Below are positions 36,501 to 43,364 of a stretch of DNA of 64,000 nucleotides, one piece after another. The stretch lies in assembly GCF_005144885.1 (NCBI RefSeq), contig NZ_CP039690.1, forward strand, positions 310,001 through 374,000, read 5' to 3'. The notes below the pieces were generated by a model that worked only from the letters and a program-made list of their open reading frames with translations, was not told the origin of the DNA and did not search any database. How positions within the stretch are numbered: position 1 is the first letter of the stretch; every line of letters begins with the position of its first letter. The translations under genes and the position numbers were made by a program. Source of the DNA: Phreatobacter stygius. GTDB lineage: Bacteria > Pseudomonadota > Alphaproteobacteria > Rhizobiales > Phreatobacteraceae.

Positions 36501-36933
36501 CGCCATGAGCATCGACCAGGACCTGATCGAGCGGCGCGCCCGCTTCTATCTCTGCGGGCCAGGCGGCATGATCGCCGAGATCACCCAAGGGTTGATCGGC
36601 CGCGGCGTGCCGGCCTTCGAGATTTTCAGCGAAGTGTTCGTGTCGCCGCCGCCGCGCCCCACGGCGGTGGGCGACGCCGGCCGCTTCGCCGTCACCTTCG
36701 CCCGCTCCGGGCGCACGGCCATCTGGTCGCCCGAACGCGGCGACCTGCTCGCCTTTGCCGAGGAGCTCGGCCTGTCGCTGCCATCCGGCTGCCGCGTCGG
36801 CCAATGCGAGAGCTGCGCGCTGACCGTGCTCGACGGCGCGGTGACCCACCAGGTGGCCATCGCCGATCTCGACGAGGGTGTCTGCCTGTCATGCCAGGCG
36901 GTGCCGGCTTCCGATCTCGTCCTCGACGCCTGA
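33544..36933 (+). CDS. Molybdopterin oxidoreductase fused to FAD/NAD reductase and 2Fe-2S ferredoxin
   Basis: 1,129 residues in three parts. (1) Residues 1 to about 780: an N-terminal 4Fe-4S site, Cys9-X2-Cys12-X3-Cys16-X26-Cys43, then the DMSO-reductase-family molybdopterin fold with a candidate Mo ligand Cys142 in TEICNWQKD, and a C-terminal dinucleotide-binding domain (CAKSPYYCHSQHRQ). (2) About 785-1035: a phthalate-dioxygenase-reductase-like module with FAD motif RSYSL (843-847), GIGITP (914-919) and CGPGG (1004). (3) About 1045-1129: a plant-type 2Fe-2S ferredoxin, Cys1083-X4-Cys1088-X2-Cys1091-X25-Cys1117. The chain NAD(P)H-FAD-2Fe2S-4Fe4S-Mo is thus within one polypeptide. No Tat signal, so cytoplasmic. 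The substrate is unknown; assimilatory nitrate reductase or formate dehydrogenase labels would be guesses. Confidence 0.92.
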   Translation: MAVEIPGYCTLCRSRCGTLNTVDNGRLIKVAPLPGHPTGRAVCAKGRAAPELAHSSRRLTQPLRRTTPKGSADPGWVPISWDAALGEIATRLGDIKQRHGAEAVAFAVTSPSATPIVDSLEWIERFIQLFGSPNVCTATEICNWQKDVAHGFTFGVPLPLPDYANTDLIILWGHNPASVWLAEAGELAEAQRRGARLAVIDPRRTGHAGQADHWLAVRPGTDAALALGLAHLVIASGGFDRNFVRAWTNGPLLVRADTGRFLRMRDVDPTADSAHFAAFDQAAGQVVAYDRRRDPEAAWAKDLALEGAFEVAGMSCRPAFDLYAARCAEFPVERVAGITGVDADKIVALADAMAEARAVSHFAWTGIGQHANSTQTSRAMATLYALTGSFDAKGGNVVPTPLAANPISEPALLAESQRMKALGAKDRPIGPAALGMVTARELYTAILEARPYRVRALMTFGANMLLSRGDAMMGRNALQALDFAVHCDLFDNPTAQQADILLPVGSPWEREGLKLGFEVTQEAQELIQLRAAMIPPVGQSRSDAEIVCDLARRLGFADRMFDGDIEAGWRHRLAPLGLTLEALRANPAGIRRPVETRYRKHADAGPQGIRGFATETARVELYSEKMLRNGQAPLPDFDDPVNAPLAAGIERPFVLTCAKSPYYCHSQHRQAASLRRRAREPMVALADNIAEARAIAEGDWVQVSTRSASVRFRATIDRSLARDVAVADFGWWRSMPDLGLPGYDPFSDEGSNFNRLIDADHADPVSGAPSLKSFACDIRPVETARVSPWRGRRSLSVVARQDGPGGVVELALAGDGGGQLPPFRPGQHVSVGLDIPGSGPVERSYSLCGASGPDGTERYRIAIKPIRGAGQAGLFSSFSAASLAAGSRIDMRAPSGDFIIPAAADFSVVLIAAGIGITPFLGYLRALQGAPSAPEVVLHYGSRNAALHVFHAEIATLAGALPSLRLVTHFSQPGPDDVCDAAGRIDAMSIDQDLIERRARFYLCGPGGMIAEITQGLIGRGVPAFEIFSEVFVSPPPRPTAVGDAGRFAVTFARSGRTAIWSPERGDLLAFAEELGLSLPSGCRVGQCESCALTVLDGAVTHQVAIADLDEGVCLSCQAVPASDLVLDA

Positions 36934-36995
36934 CGCGGACCGGCCGGCTCGCCCCATCGCATCGCCACCCCTCAACCGGCAAGCCGCGTGACCGG

Positions 36996-37985
36996 TCAGA
37001 CCGTCACGACGATCTTGCCGAACTGGTCGTTCGATTCCAGGAAACGATGCGCCTCGACGATCTCCTCGAAGGCAAAGGTCCTGGCGATGACCGGCCGGAG
37101 CGAACCCGACGCGAGCCCGTCGAGGATGAACGCCTTGGCGGCTTCCAGCCGCGCCGGATCGCCGGTGATCTCGTGGACGAGATAGCCGCGCAAGGTCAGG
37201 CTCTTGGCCAGCACCGCGAACAGCGGAAAGGGTGTCGGCTCGGGACTCAGGCCACCATATTCGATGAGCACGCCGCCACGTGACATCGCGGCCGTCAGCG
37301 GCTCGAATATCGGGCCGCCGATCGGGTCGAACGCCACGCGCACGCCCTCGGGGCCCGCGATGTCGGTCAGCCGGCCCCCCAGGTCTTCTTCCGCGGAGGC
37401 AATGACATACGCGGCGCCAGCCTCGCGCAAAGCCTGCGCCTTGGCCGATGTCCGGGTCACCGCGATGGTGGTCGCGCCCACCCTGTTGGCGATCTGGATC
37501 GCGGCAAGCCCGACGCTGCTCGATGCCGCGGTGATGACGACACGGTCTTGCGCGCCGAGCCTGGCGATGTCGATCAGCGCACCATAAGCGGTGAGATAGG
37601 GCATCCAGACCGCGGCCGCGGCTTCAAAGCTGAGCGATGGCGGATGCCTGACGACCAGTTCAGCCGGAAACGTCGCGAGATCGCCATAGGCAGGCCAACG
37701 GACCATCGACCTCGGCGGCACGATGCTGACCGCCTCGCCCGGCGCGAAACCGGCGACGCCTTCACCGACCGTCTCGACGAGGCCCGCCGCCTCCAGGCCA
37801 AGACCTGATGGCAGAACCGGCGTCTCGATGTAAGAGCCCGAGCGCAGCAGGGCCTCGGCCCGGTTGAGGCCCAGCGCCTTGACGCGGATCCGCACCTCGC
37901 CCCGGCCGGGCCGGGCAAGATCGACGGTCTCGATGCGCAGAACCTCGGGACCGCCATGCCGGTGAAAGCGAACAACCCGCGCCAT
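36996..37985 (-). CDS. Zinc-independent alcohol dehydrogenase / quinone oxidoreductase family
   Basis: 329 residues of the medium-chain dehydrogenase superfamily. The N-terminal GroES-like part starts MARVVRFHRHGGPEVLRIE; the nucleotide-binding motif is VVITAASSSVGLAAIQIAN (AxxxxVG type, as in quinone oxidoreductases). The structural-zinc cysteine cluster is absent, which points to NADPH:quinone reductase-like enzymes. It is divergent from a LysR gene across 103 bases, the usual arrangement for a regulator and its target. The ATG at 37985 begins exactly at the domain; an open stretch further upstream is not part of it. Confidence 0.9.
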   Translation of the reverse strand: MARVVRFHRHGGPEVLRIETVDLARPGRGEVRIRVKALGLNRAEALLRSGSYIETPVLPSGLGLEAAGLVETVGEGVAGFAPGEAVSIVPPRSMVRWPAYGDLATFPAELVVRHPPSLSFEAAAAVWMPYLTAYGALIDIARLGAQDRVVITAASSSVGLAAIQIANRVGATTIAVTRTSAKAQALREAGAAYVIASAEEDLGGRLTDIAGPEGVRVAFDPIGGPIFEPLTAAMSRGGVLIEYGGLSPEPTPFPLFAVLAKSLTLRGYLVHEITGDPARLEAAKAFILDGLASGSLRPVIARTFAFEEIVEAHRFLESNDQFGKIVVTV

Positions 37986-38019
37986 TGGCGACAACTCCAA
38001 ATGAATTGAACTGAATAAG

Positions 38020-38037
38020 CTATGGGGGCTGGCATAG
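38020..38037. promoter_or_regulatory. Dyad CTATG-N8-CATAG, candidate LysR site
   Basis: In the 103-bp gap between the divergent quinone oxidoreductase and LysR genes, CTATG at 38020-38024 pairs with CATAG at 38033-38037. LysR proteins bind short dyads in such gaps. Support is positional only. Confidence 0.4.
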
Positions 38038-38088
38038 ATCAGATAAATGGCCTCAGAGCTTCGACAGTCGAAACCAGGGGTTTTGAAT

Positions 38089-38988
38089 ATGGATCGCCTG
38101 ACCAGCATGGCCGTATTCGTCAAGGCCATCGATCTCGGCTCGTTCGCAGCGGCTGCCGCAGCACTCGATCTCTCCGGGCCGATGGTCGGCAAACATGTCC
38201 GGTTTCTCGAAGAGCGCCTGGGCATGCGCCTGATCAACCGGACCACCCGGCGCCAGAACCTGACCGATGTCGGCCGCGCCTATTATGACCGCTGCCGGGT
38301 GGTGCTCGCCGAGGCCGAGGCCGCGGATGCGCTGGCGACCGACCAGCTGTCCGAACCGCGCGGCAAGCTGCGCGTCACCATGCCCGTGCATTTCGGCCGG
38401 CACTGCGTCACCCCCGTCCTGCTGGAGCTGGCGCGGCAATATCCGGCGCTGGAACTGGACCTGTCGTTCAGCGATCGCATCGTCGATCTGGCCGAGGATG
38501 GCTATGATCTCGCCATCCGGACCGGTGATCTCGACGACAAGGCCGGGGTGATCGCGCGGCGCGTCGCGCGCCAGCGCATGGTCGTCTGCGCCGCGCCGGC
38601 CTATCTCGGCATGCATGGCCGGCCGGGGCAGGTCGAGGATCTCCCCCAGCACCACGCCATCATCTACCGCCGGTCGGGCCGCATTCGCCCCTGGCTGTTT
38701 CCGCGCCCGGGCCAGCCTCCGCTGGAGGTCACGCCGGTGAACCGGCTGCGGCTCGACGACCTCGATGCCATCGCCGATGTGGCGGCCGCCGGCATGGGGC
38801 TCGCCTGGCTGCCCTCCTGGCTGGTGCGCGAGCGCATCCAGGCCGGCGCGCTTGTCGTGGTCCTGCCGGACCAGCCGGAATTTCTCTACGACGGTTATGC
38901 GCTATGGCCGCAGACGCCGCACCTGCCGCTGAAGGTTCGCCTTGCCGTCGATGCGCTGGCGGCGGCCTTGCCCAGGTTCATGACCTGA
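38089..38988 (+). CDS. LysR family transcriptional regulator
   Basis: 299 residues. The N-terminal helix-turn-helix is FVKAIDLGSFAAAAAALDLSGPMVGKHVRFLEERLGMRLINRTTRR-type sequence (residues 8-53), and the rest is the type 2 periplasmic-like effector domain (LRVTMPVHFGRH, LDLSFSDRIVDLAEDGYDLAIRTG). The close relatives are CrgA-like regulators that control divergent oxidoreductases. The ATG at 38089 is preferred over one 14 codons earlier, matching the normal start MDRLTSMAVFVKA. The likely target is the divergent quinone oxidoreductase gene. Confidence 0.93.
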   Translation: MDRLTSMAVFVKAIDLGSFAAAAAALDLSGPMVGKHVRFLEERLGMRLINRTTRRQNLTDVGRAYYDRCRVVLAEAEAADALATDQLSEPRGKLRVTMPVHFGRHCVTPVLLELARQYPALELDLSFSDRIVDLAEDGYDLAIRTGDLDDKAGVIARRVARQRMVVCAAPAYLGMHGRPGQVEDLPQHHAIIYRRSGRIRPWLFPRPGQPPLEVTPVNRLRLDDLDAIADVAAAGMGLAWLPSWLVRERIQAGALVVVLPDQPEFLYDGYALWPQTPHLPLKVRLAVDALAAALPRFMT

Positions 38989-39034
38989 ACGGCGCGGCCG
39001 CGGTCCGCCGTAGCGAGCTTGCGCGAATTCCGGT

Positions 39035-39769
39035 CTAACCCGCCCAGATCGTCGCCGTTTCGCGTTCGAGCGCCGCGATGATGCAGGCCGCCACCGGGTG
39101 CATGTGCTTGGCCGGATCCGGCTCGATCTCGGCCCTGGCCGAGAACCGTCCGAACCGGCTGTCGACCGACAGCCCGAGCACATGGGCGCCGCCCGGCCCG
39201 GGATCGTCGAGCCTGACCGTGGCGTTCCCGACGCCCGGGCCGGCGAGCGCCGCCGCGACGGCAATATTGATCTCGTTGGCATGACGCAGCACGGCGTCGT
39301 CCAGCCGGCCGGCGAAAACCTCACCGGCCGCGCCCGCCATGCCCGGGCGCGACGCCGTGACATGGAGACGCGCCTCAGGGTCGATCGCGGCCGCCGCGAC
39401 GCCGTCGAGGCCGCCGAGCGCGCCCGGCAGCAAGCGCAGCCGGTGACCATGGGTGCGGCCGGCGGTCTCCAGGCTGGCGAACAGCTCGGCCGCGGCGAGC
39501 GCGCTGGCGCTGACCGTCCAGACATCGGCCAGGGCGAGCGCCCGCGCCCCATAAAGGCGCAGCGCCTCCGGACCGGCGGCCTCGATGATCAGATCGGCCG
39601 GATCGGCGAAAAACCGCTCCGGATCCGCGGTCGCCTCGGGCACCCCGGCGGCTCGCGCCTCACGCACCAGGCACCGGCCCAGGCGCCATTGGGCCGAGGT
39701 CCTGAGATAAGCGAGCACCGGACGCGCTATGCGTCCAGCCCCGATGACACCAATGCGTCTGGCTTCCAT
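39035..39769 (-). CDS. L-aspartate dehydrogenase-like protein (DUF108 family)
   Basis: 244 residues. An N-terminal Rossmann motif (RRIGVIGAGRIARPVLAYL) is followed by the family segment VWTVSASALA, a Gly-rich LLPGALGGLDGVAAAA and the C-terminal ANEINIAVAAALAGPGVGNATVRL, which resembles the DUF108 domain of NAD(P)-dependent aspartate dehydrogenases (NadX type). Such enzymes interconvert L-aspartate and iminoaspartate. The gene follows the threonine-dehydratase-like gene by 37 bases on the same strand, so the two probably share a pathway of amino acid deamination. No other NAD-synthesis gene is near. Confidence 0.87.
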   Translation of the reverse strand: MEARRIGVIGAGRIARPVLAYLRTSAQWRLGRCLVREARAAGVPEATADPERFFADPADLIIEAAGPEALRLYGARALALADVWTVSASALAAAELFASLETAGRTHGHRLRLLPGALGGLDGVAAAAIDPEARLHVTASRPGMAGAAGEVFAGRLDDAVLRHANEINIAVAAALAGPGVGNATVRLDDPGPGGAHVLGLSVDSRFGRFSARAEIEPDPAKHMHPVAACIIAALERETATIWAG

Positions 39770-39806
39770 CGATCGACGTCACCGCCGGGGGTACCGCGCC
39801 TTTGCC

Positions 39807-40781
39807 TCACGCCACCAGTTTGGCGAACAGGGCCGGATCGACATTGCCGCCGGACACCACCGCGGCGACCACCTGGCCGCGGACATCCAGCCGCCCGGAC
39901 AAGAGCGCCGCCAGCGGCACCGCACCCGACGGCTCGACCACCAGCTTCAGCTCGCGGAAGGCGAAATTGACCGCGCGCTTCACCTCGTCCTCCGACACGG
40001 TGACGCCGCCGGCGACATGCGGCTGATTGACCGCGAAGGTCAGCTCGCCCGGCGTCTGGGCCAGCAGCCCGTCGCACAGCGAGCCGCCGAGCTTGACATT
40101 GGCGACCCGCTTGCCGGCCTCGAACGAGCGCGCATGATCGTCGAAATCCTCGGGCTCGACGCTGTAGAGCTTGGCCTTGGGGGCGCGGTCGTGCACCGCC
40201 AGCGCCACCCCGGCGAGCAGCCCGCCGCCCGAGCAGCAGACCAGCACGGTATCCGGCAGCAAGCCCTGCGCGGTCAGTTCCTCGATGATCTCGCGCCCGA
40301 CCGTGCCCTGCCCGGCCATGATGTAGAAATCGTCATAGGGCGGCACCAGCGTCGCGCCGCGATCGGCGGCGAGCTGCCGGGCGATCGCCACCCGGTCCTC
40401 CTTCTCGCGGTCATAGAGCACGATCTCGGCGCCGGCCGCGGCGGTGCGTTCGCGCTTCAGGGCCGGGCTGTCCTTGGGCATCACGATGACCGCCGGCATG
40501 CCCAGGAGCTGGGCGGCGGTGGCAACCCCCTGCGCATGATTGCCGGACGACATGGCGACCACCCCGGCCCTGCGCTCCTGGTCGGTCAGCCGGGCCAGCC
40601 GGTTATAGGCGCCGCGGAACTTGAACGAGCCGGTGCGCTGCAGCGGCTCGGCCTTGAGGAACACCCGCGCGCCGGTGATGGCGTCGAGCTCCGGCAAGCT
40701 CAGAAGCGGCGTGCGGCGGGCCACCGGCGCGATCAGGCGCGCGGCATCGGCGACATCGGCTGCGGTCGGCAGGGCGGGCAT
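39807..40781 (-). CDS. Threonine/serine dehydratase family, PLP-dependent ammonia-lyase
   Basis: 324 residues, a fold-type II PLP enzyme. Lys54 in TGSFKFRGAYN is the Schiff-base lysine, SSGNHAQG contacts substrate carboxylate, and CCSGGGLLAGVA is the phosphate-binding Gly loop. No C-terminal ACT domain, so it is the catabolic or hydroxyaspartate-dehydratase-like short form. The aspartate-dehydrogenase-like gene follows it, which raises the possibility of a hydroxy-amino-acid substrate such as 3-hydroxyaspartate; threonine or serine is the default assumption. Divergent from the glycosyltransferase gene. Confidence 0.92.
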   Translation of the reverse strand: MPALPTAADVADAARLIAPVARRTPLLSLPELDAITGARVFLKAEPLQRTGSFKFRGAYNRLARLTDQERRAGVVAMSSGNHAQGVATAAQLLGMPAVIVMPKDSPALKRERTAAAGAEIVLYDREKEDRVAIARQLAADRGATLVPPYDDFYIMAGQGTVGREIIEELTAQGLLPDTVLVCCSGGGLLAGVALAVHDRAPKAKLYSVEPEDFDDHARSFEAGKRVANVKLGGSLCDGLLAQTPGELTFAVNQPHVAGGVTVSEDEVKRAVNFAFRELKLVVEPSGAVPLAALLSGRLDVRGQVVAAVVSGGNVDPALFAKLVA

Positions 40782-40920
40782 GGCGGCTCTCCGGATTGGG
40801 TTTCCCCCATATGATGTCCCTTGCCGGGGCGCCGCAAGTGCCTAACGACATCGGCCGGTCGGTTTGGCCGGCCTCGCCATATCAACTCGTCCAGGCTAGA
40901 AGCGGGGCCGGAGGCCACCC

Positions 40921-42126
40921 GTGCTGCAACCCGATCCGACGCCGACGCCCGCCTGTGAGGGCCCTGCCACTATGGCCGCCTTACCGCGCAACATCCTGAT
41001 CCTGATGAGCCGGACCGGTGGCGGGCATCTGGCCAGCGCGCGGGCGCTGGAGGCGGAATTCCTGCGCCAGGACCCGCAGGCCCGCGTCACCATTGTCGAT
41101 CTCCTGACCGATCACATCAGCTTCCCGTTCAGCCGCCTGCCGCGCACCTATGACACGCTGGTCAACCGCGCGCCGCGCCTGTGGCAGGCCATGTGGAAGG
41201 TCACCGCCCGGCGCGCCGTCGGCGGCTCGTCCTCGGCCCTGGTCCGGTACATGTCGCAGAGCAAGCTCGAACGGCTGATCCGCGACTGCAAGCCGGACCT
41301 GGTCGTCTCGGTGCACCCGCTGGTCAACGACCTGATGATCCCGGTGCTGGCCCGGCTCGCCCCGGCGACCCGCTATGTCACCGTGGTCACCGATCTCGGC
41401 GGCATTCACCCGCTCTGGCTGCATCCCGGCAATGCCGCGATCTACCTGCCGACCGCCAAGGCGGTAGCGGTGGCGCTGGCCCGCGGCCTGCCGCAGCACC
41501 GGCTGCACACCCATGGCTTGCCGATCCGTGCCGAATTTGCCCTCGCGCCGCCGGCGCGCGCCGACGCGCGGCTGAGCTTCGGCCTCGACCCGGCCTTGCC
41601 GGTGGTGCTGGTCATGGGCGGCGGCGGCGGCATCGGTCCGATCGAGGCGATCGTCGAGGCCATGGCCGCCGCGCTGGCGACGACCGGCGGCCGCGCCACG
41701 GCTCAAATCGCTGTCATCACGGCCAAGAACGACAGGCTTCGGGCGCGCCTTGCCGGCCGCTCCTGGCCGGTCCTGGTCGTGCCGCTCGGTTTCGTCGACC
41801 GCATGTCCGACCTGATGCATGCGAGCGACCTCCTGGTCACCAAGGCCGGCCCCGGCTCGATCGCGGAAGCCAGCGTGCGCGGCCTGCCGATGCTGATCTA
41901 TGGTTTCATTCCCGGCCAGGAAGCGGCCAATGTCGACCATGTCGTCGAGGCCGGCGCCGGCCTGTTCGAGCCGGACCCGAAAGCCCTCGCCGGCCAGGCC
42001 GCGGCCCTGCTCGGCAGCGACGGCCAGCGGCTCGCCGGGATGGCCGCCAAGGCGCGCGGGCTCGGCCGCGACCAGGCGACCCGCGACATCGTCGCCTCGA
42101 TTCTGGCCGATCTGCCCAAAGCTTGA
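40921..42126 (+). CDS. MGDG synthase-type glycosyltransferase (MurG-like)
   Basis: 401 residues from the GTG at 40921, which has GGAGG six bases upstream; an ATG at 40972 would give 384. The N-terminal MSRTGGGHLASARALEAEF is the monogalactosyldiacylglycerol-synthase-type signature, followed by a domain ending YVTVVTDLGGIHPLWLHPG. The C-terminal GT-B nucleotide-sugar part has VMGGGGGIGPIEAIVEAM, LVTKAGPGSIAEASVRGLPMLIY and a final helical tail. It would add sugar from a UDP-sugar to diacylglycerol or a similar membrane lipid at the inner face of the membrane. Possibly a glycolipid maker for phosphate-limited growth, which is inference. Confidence 0.88.
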   Translation: MLQPDPTPTPACEGPATMAALPRNILILMSRTGGGHLASARALEAEFLRQDPQARVTIVDLLTDHISFPFSRLPRTYDTLVNRAPRLWQAMWKVTARRAVGGSSSALVRYMSQSKLERLIRDCKPDLVVSVHPLVNDLMIPVLARLAPATRYVTVVTDLGGIHPLWLHPGNAAIYLPTAKAVAVALARGLPQHRLHTHGLPIRAEFALAPPARADARLSFGLDPALPVVLVMGGGGGIGPIEAIVEAMAAALATTGGRATAQIAVITAKNDRLRARLAGRSWPVLVVPLGFVDRMSDLMHASDLLVTKAGPGSIAEASVRGLPMLIYGFIPGQEAANVDHVVEAGAGLFEPDPKALAGQAAALLGSDGQRLAGMAAKARGLGRDQATRDIVASILADLPKA

Positions 42127-42243
42127 GCAGGAACGGCGAGGCAACGGGCTTTGGCGCACGGCCCCGATGCGATGCCGCGCTTGCGCAATCCGGCGAGCTC
42201 GTCATCATCCGCGCCGACGGCATCAAGTATGGGAGGCAACGTC

Positions 42244-43089
42244 GTGAAACTGGTACGCTTCGGACCCATGGGTAAAGAAAAGCCTGGCCTGGTCGACCCC
42301 GAAGGCAAGATCCGCGACCTCTCGGAGATCGTGCCCGACATTGCCGGCGAGGCGTTGTCGAACAAGGGACTGGCCAAGATCGCCAAGGCGGATTGGCAGA
42401 AACTTCCTGTGGCCTCGGGGCGGCCGCGCATCGGCGCCTGCGTCGGCGGCGTCGGCAATTTCATCGCCGTTGGCCTCAACTATGCCGACCATGCCGCCGA
42501 GACCGGCGCGGCGATCCCGACCGAACCGATCCTGTTCAACAAGGCGCCGTCCTGCATCGTCGGTCCGGACGACGACGTGATGCTGCCCAAGGGTTCGGTC
42601 AAGACCGACTGGGAGGTCGAGCTCGCCATCGTCATCGGCGAGCGCGCCCGCTACGTCTCCAAGCAGGATGCCCTCTCCGTGGTCGCCGGCTTCTGCATCT
42701 GCAACGACGTCTCCGAGCGCGCCTATCAGATCGAGCGCGGCGGCCAGTGGATGAAGGGCAAGGGCTGCGAGACCTTCGGTCCGCTCGGCCCCTGGCTGGT
42801 CACCGTCGACGAGGTCGCCGACGTGCAGAAGCTCGGCATGTGGCTCGACGTCAACGGCGAGCGCATGCAGACCGGCTCGACCAAGACCATGATCTTCGAC
42901 GTCAGGACCATCGTCTCCTACGTCTCGGAATTCATGGTGCTGGAACCCGGCGACGTCATCACCACGGGCACGCCGCCCGGTGTCGGTCTCGGCATGAAGC
43001 CGCCGAAATTCCTGAAAGCCGGCGACACCATGACGGTTGGCATCGAGGGCCTCGGCGTGCAGACCCAGAACGTCATCGCCTGGAAGTGA
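42244..43089 (+). CDS. Fumarylacetoacetate hydrolase family protein
   Basis: 281 residues from the GTG at 42244; GGGAGG lies seven bases upstream. The FAH-type catalytic core is clear: GVGNFIAVGLNYADHAAETG, LFNKAPSCIVGPDDDV, VDWEVELAIVIGERARYVS-like metal ligands (Glu-x-Glu) and the C-terminal GDVITTGTPPGVGLGMKPP. The family cleaves C-C bonds in beta-diketo acids or isomerises and hydrates related acids (ureidoglycolate lyase, fumarylpyruvate hydrolase and others). No pathway neighbour points to a substrate. A strong terminator follows. Confidence 0.93.
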   Translation: MKLVRFGPMGKEKPGLVDPEGKIRDLSEIVPDIAGEALSNKGLAKIAKADWQKLPVASGRPRIGACVGGVGNFIAVGLNYADHAAETGAAIPTEPILFNKAPSCIVGPDDDVMLPKGSVKTDWEVELAIVIGERARYVSKQDALSVVAGFCICNDVSERAYQIERGGQWMKGKGCETFGPLGPWLVTVDEVADVQKLGMWLDVNGERMQTGSTKTMIFDVRTIVSYVSEFMVLEPGDVITTGTPPGVGLGMKPPKFLKAGDTMTVGIEGLGVQTQNVIAWK

Positions 43090-43124
43090 CGTCAGCGTCG
43101 CCCGCGTTGAATCGGAACATGAAG

Positions 43125-43151
43125 AACCCCGGCTCGCGCCGGGGTTTTTTT
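43125..43151 (+). terminator. Rho-independent terminator after the FAH gene
   Basis: Stem AACCCCGGC / GCCGGGGTT with a TCGC loop, followed directly by a run of seven T. It starts 36 bases after the stop codon. Confidence 0.95.
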
Positions 43152-43364
43152 GTGCGCCGGATGGTTCCAATGGATTCAGCGCATGAAGTCGTTGAATCGG
43201 AATCAACGTCTGGAGAATGGTCGCTAACCGATTGAAAAATAGGACTATTCAGCCATGAAACGGCTCCGCCCGCCTGACCGCCGAAGCAAGAATGCGCCCG
43301 CGAACCACAACGCGCGCCGGCAGCCGGCGCAGCGACGGAAGCGGCCTTCACCGCCTCCCCCGCC

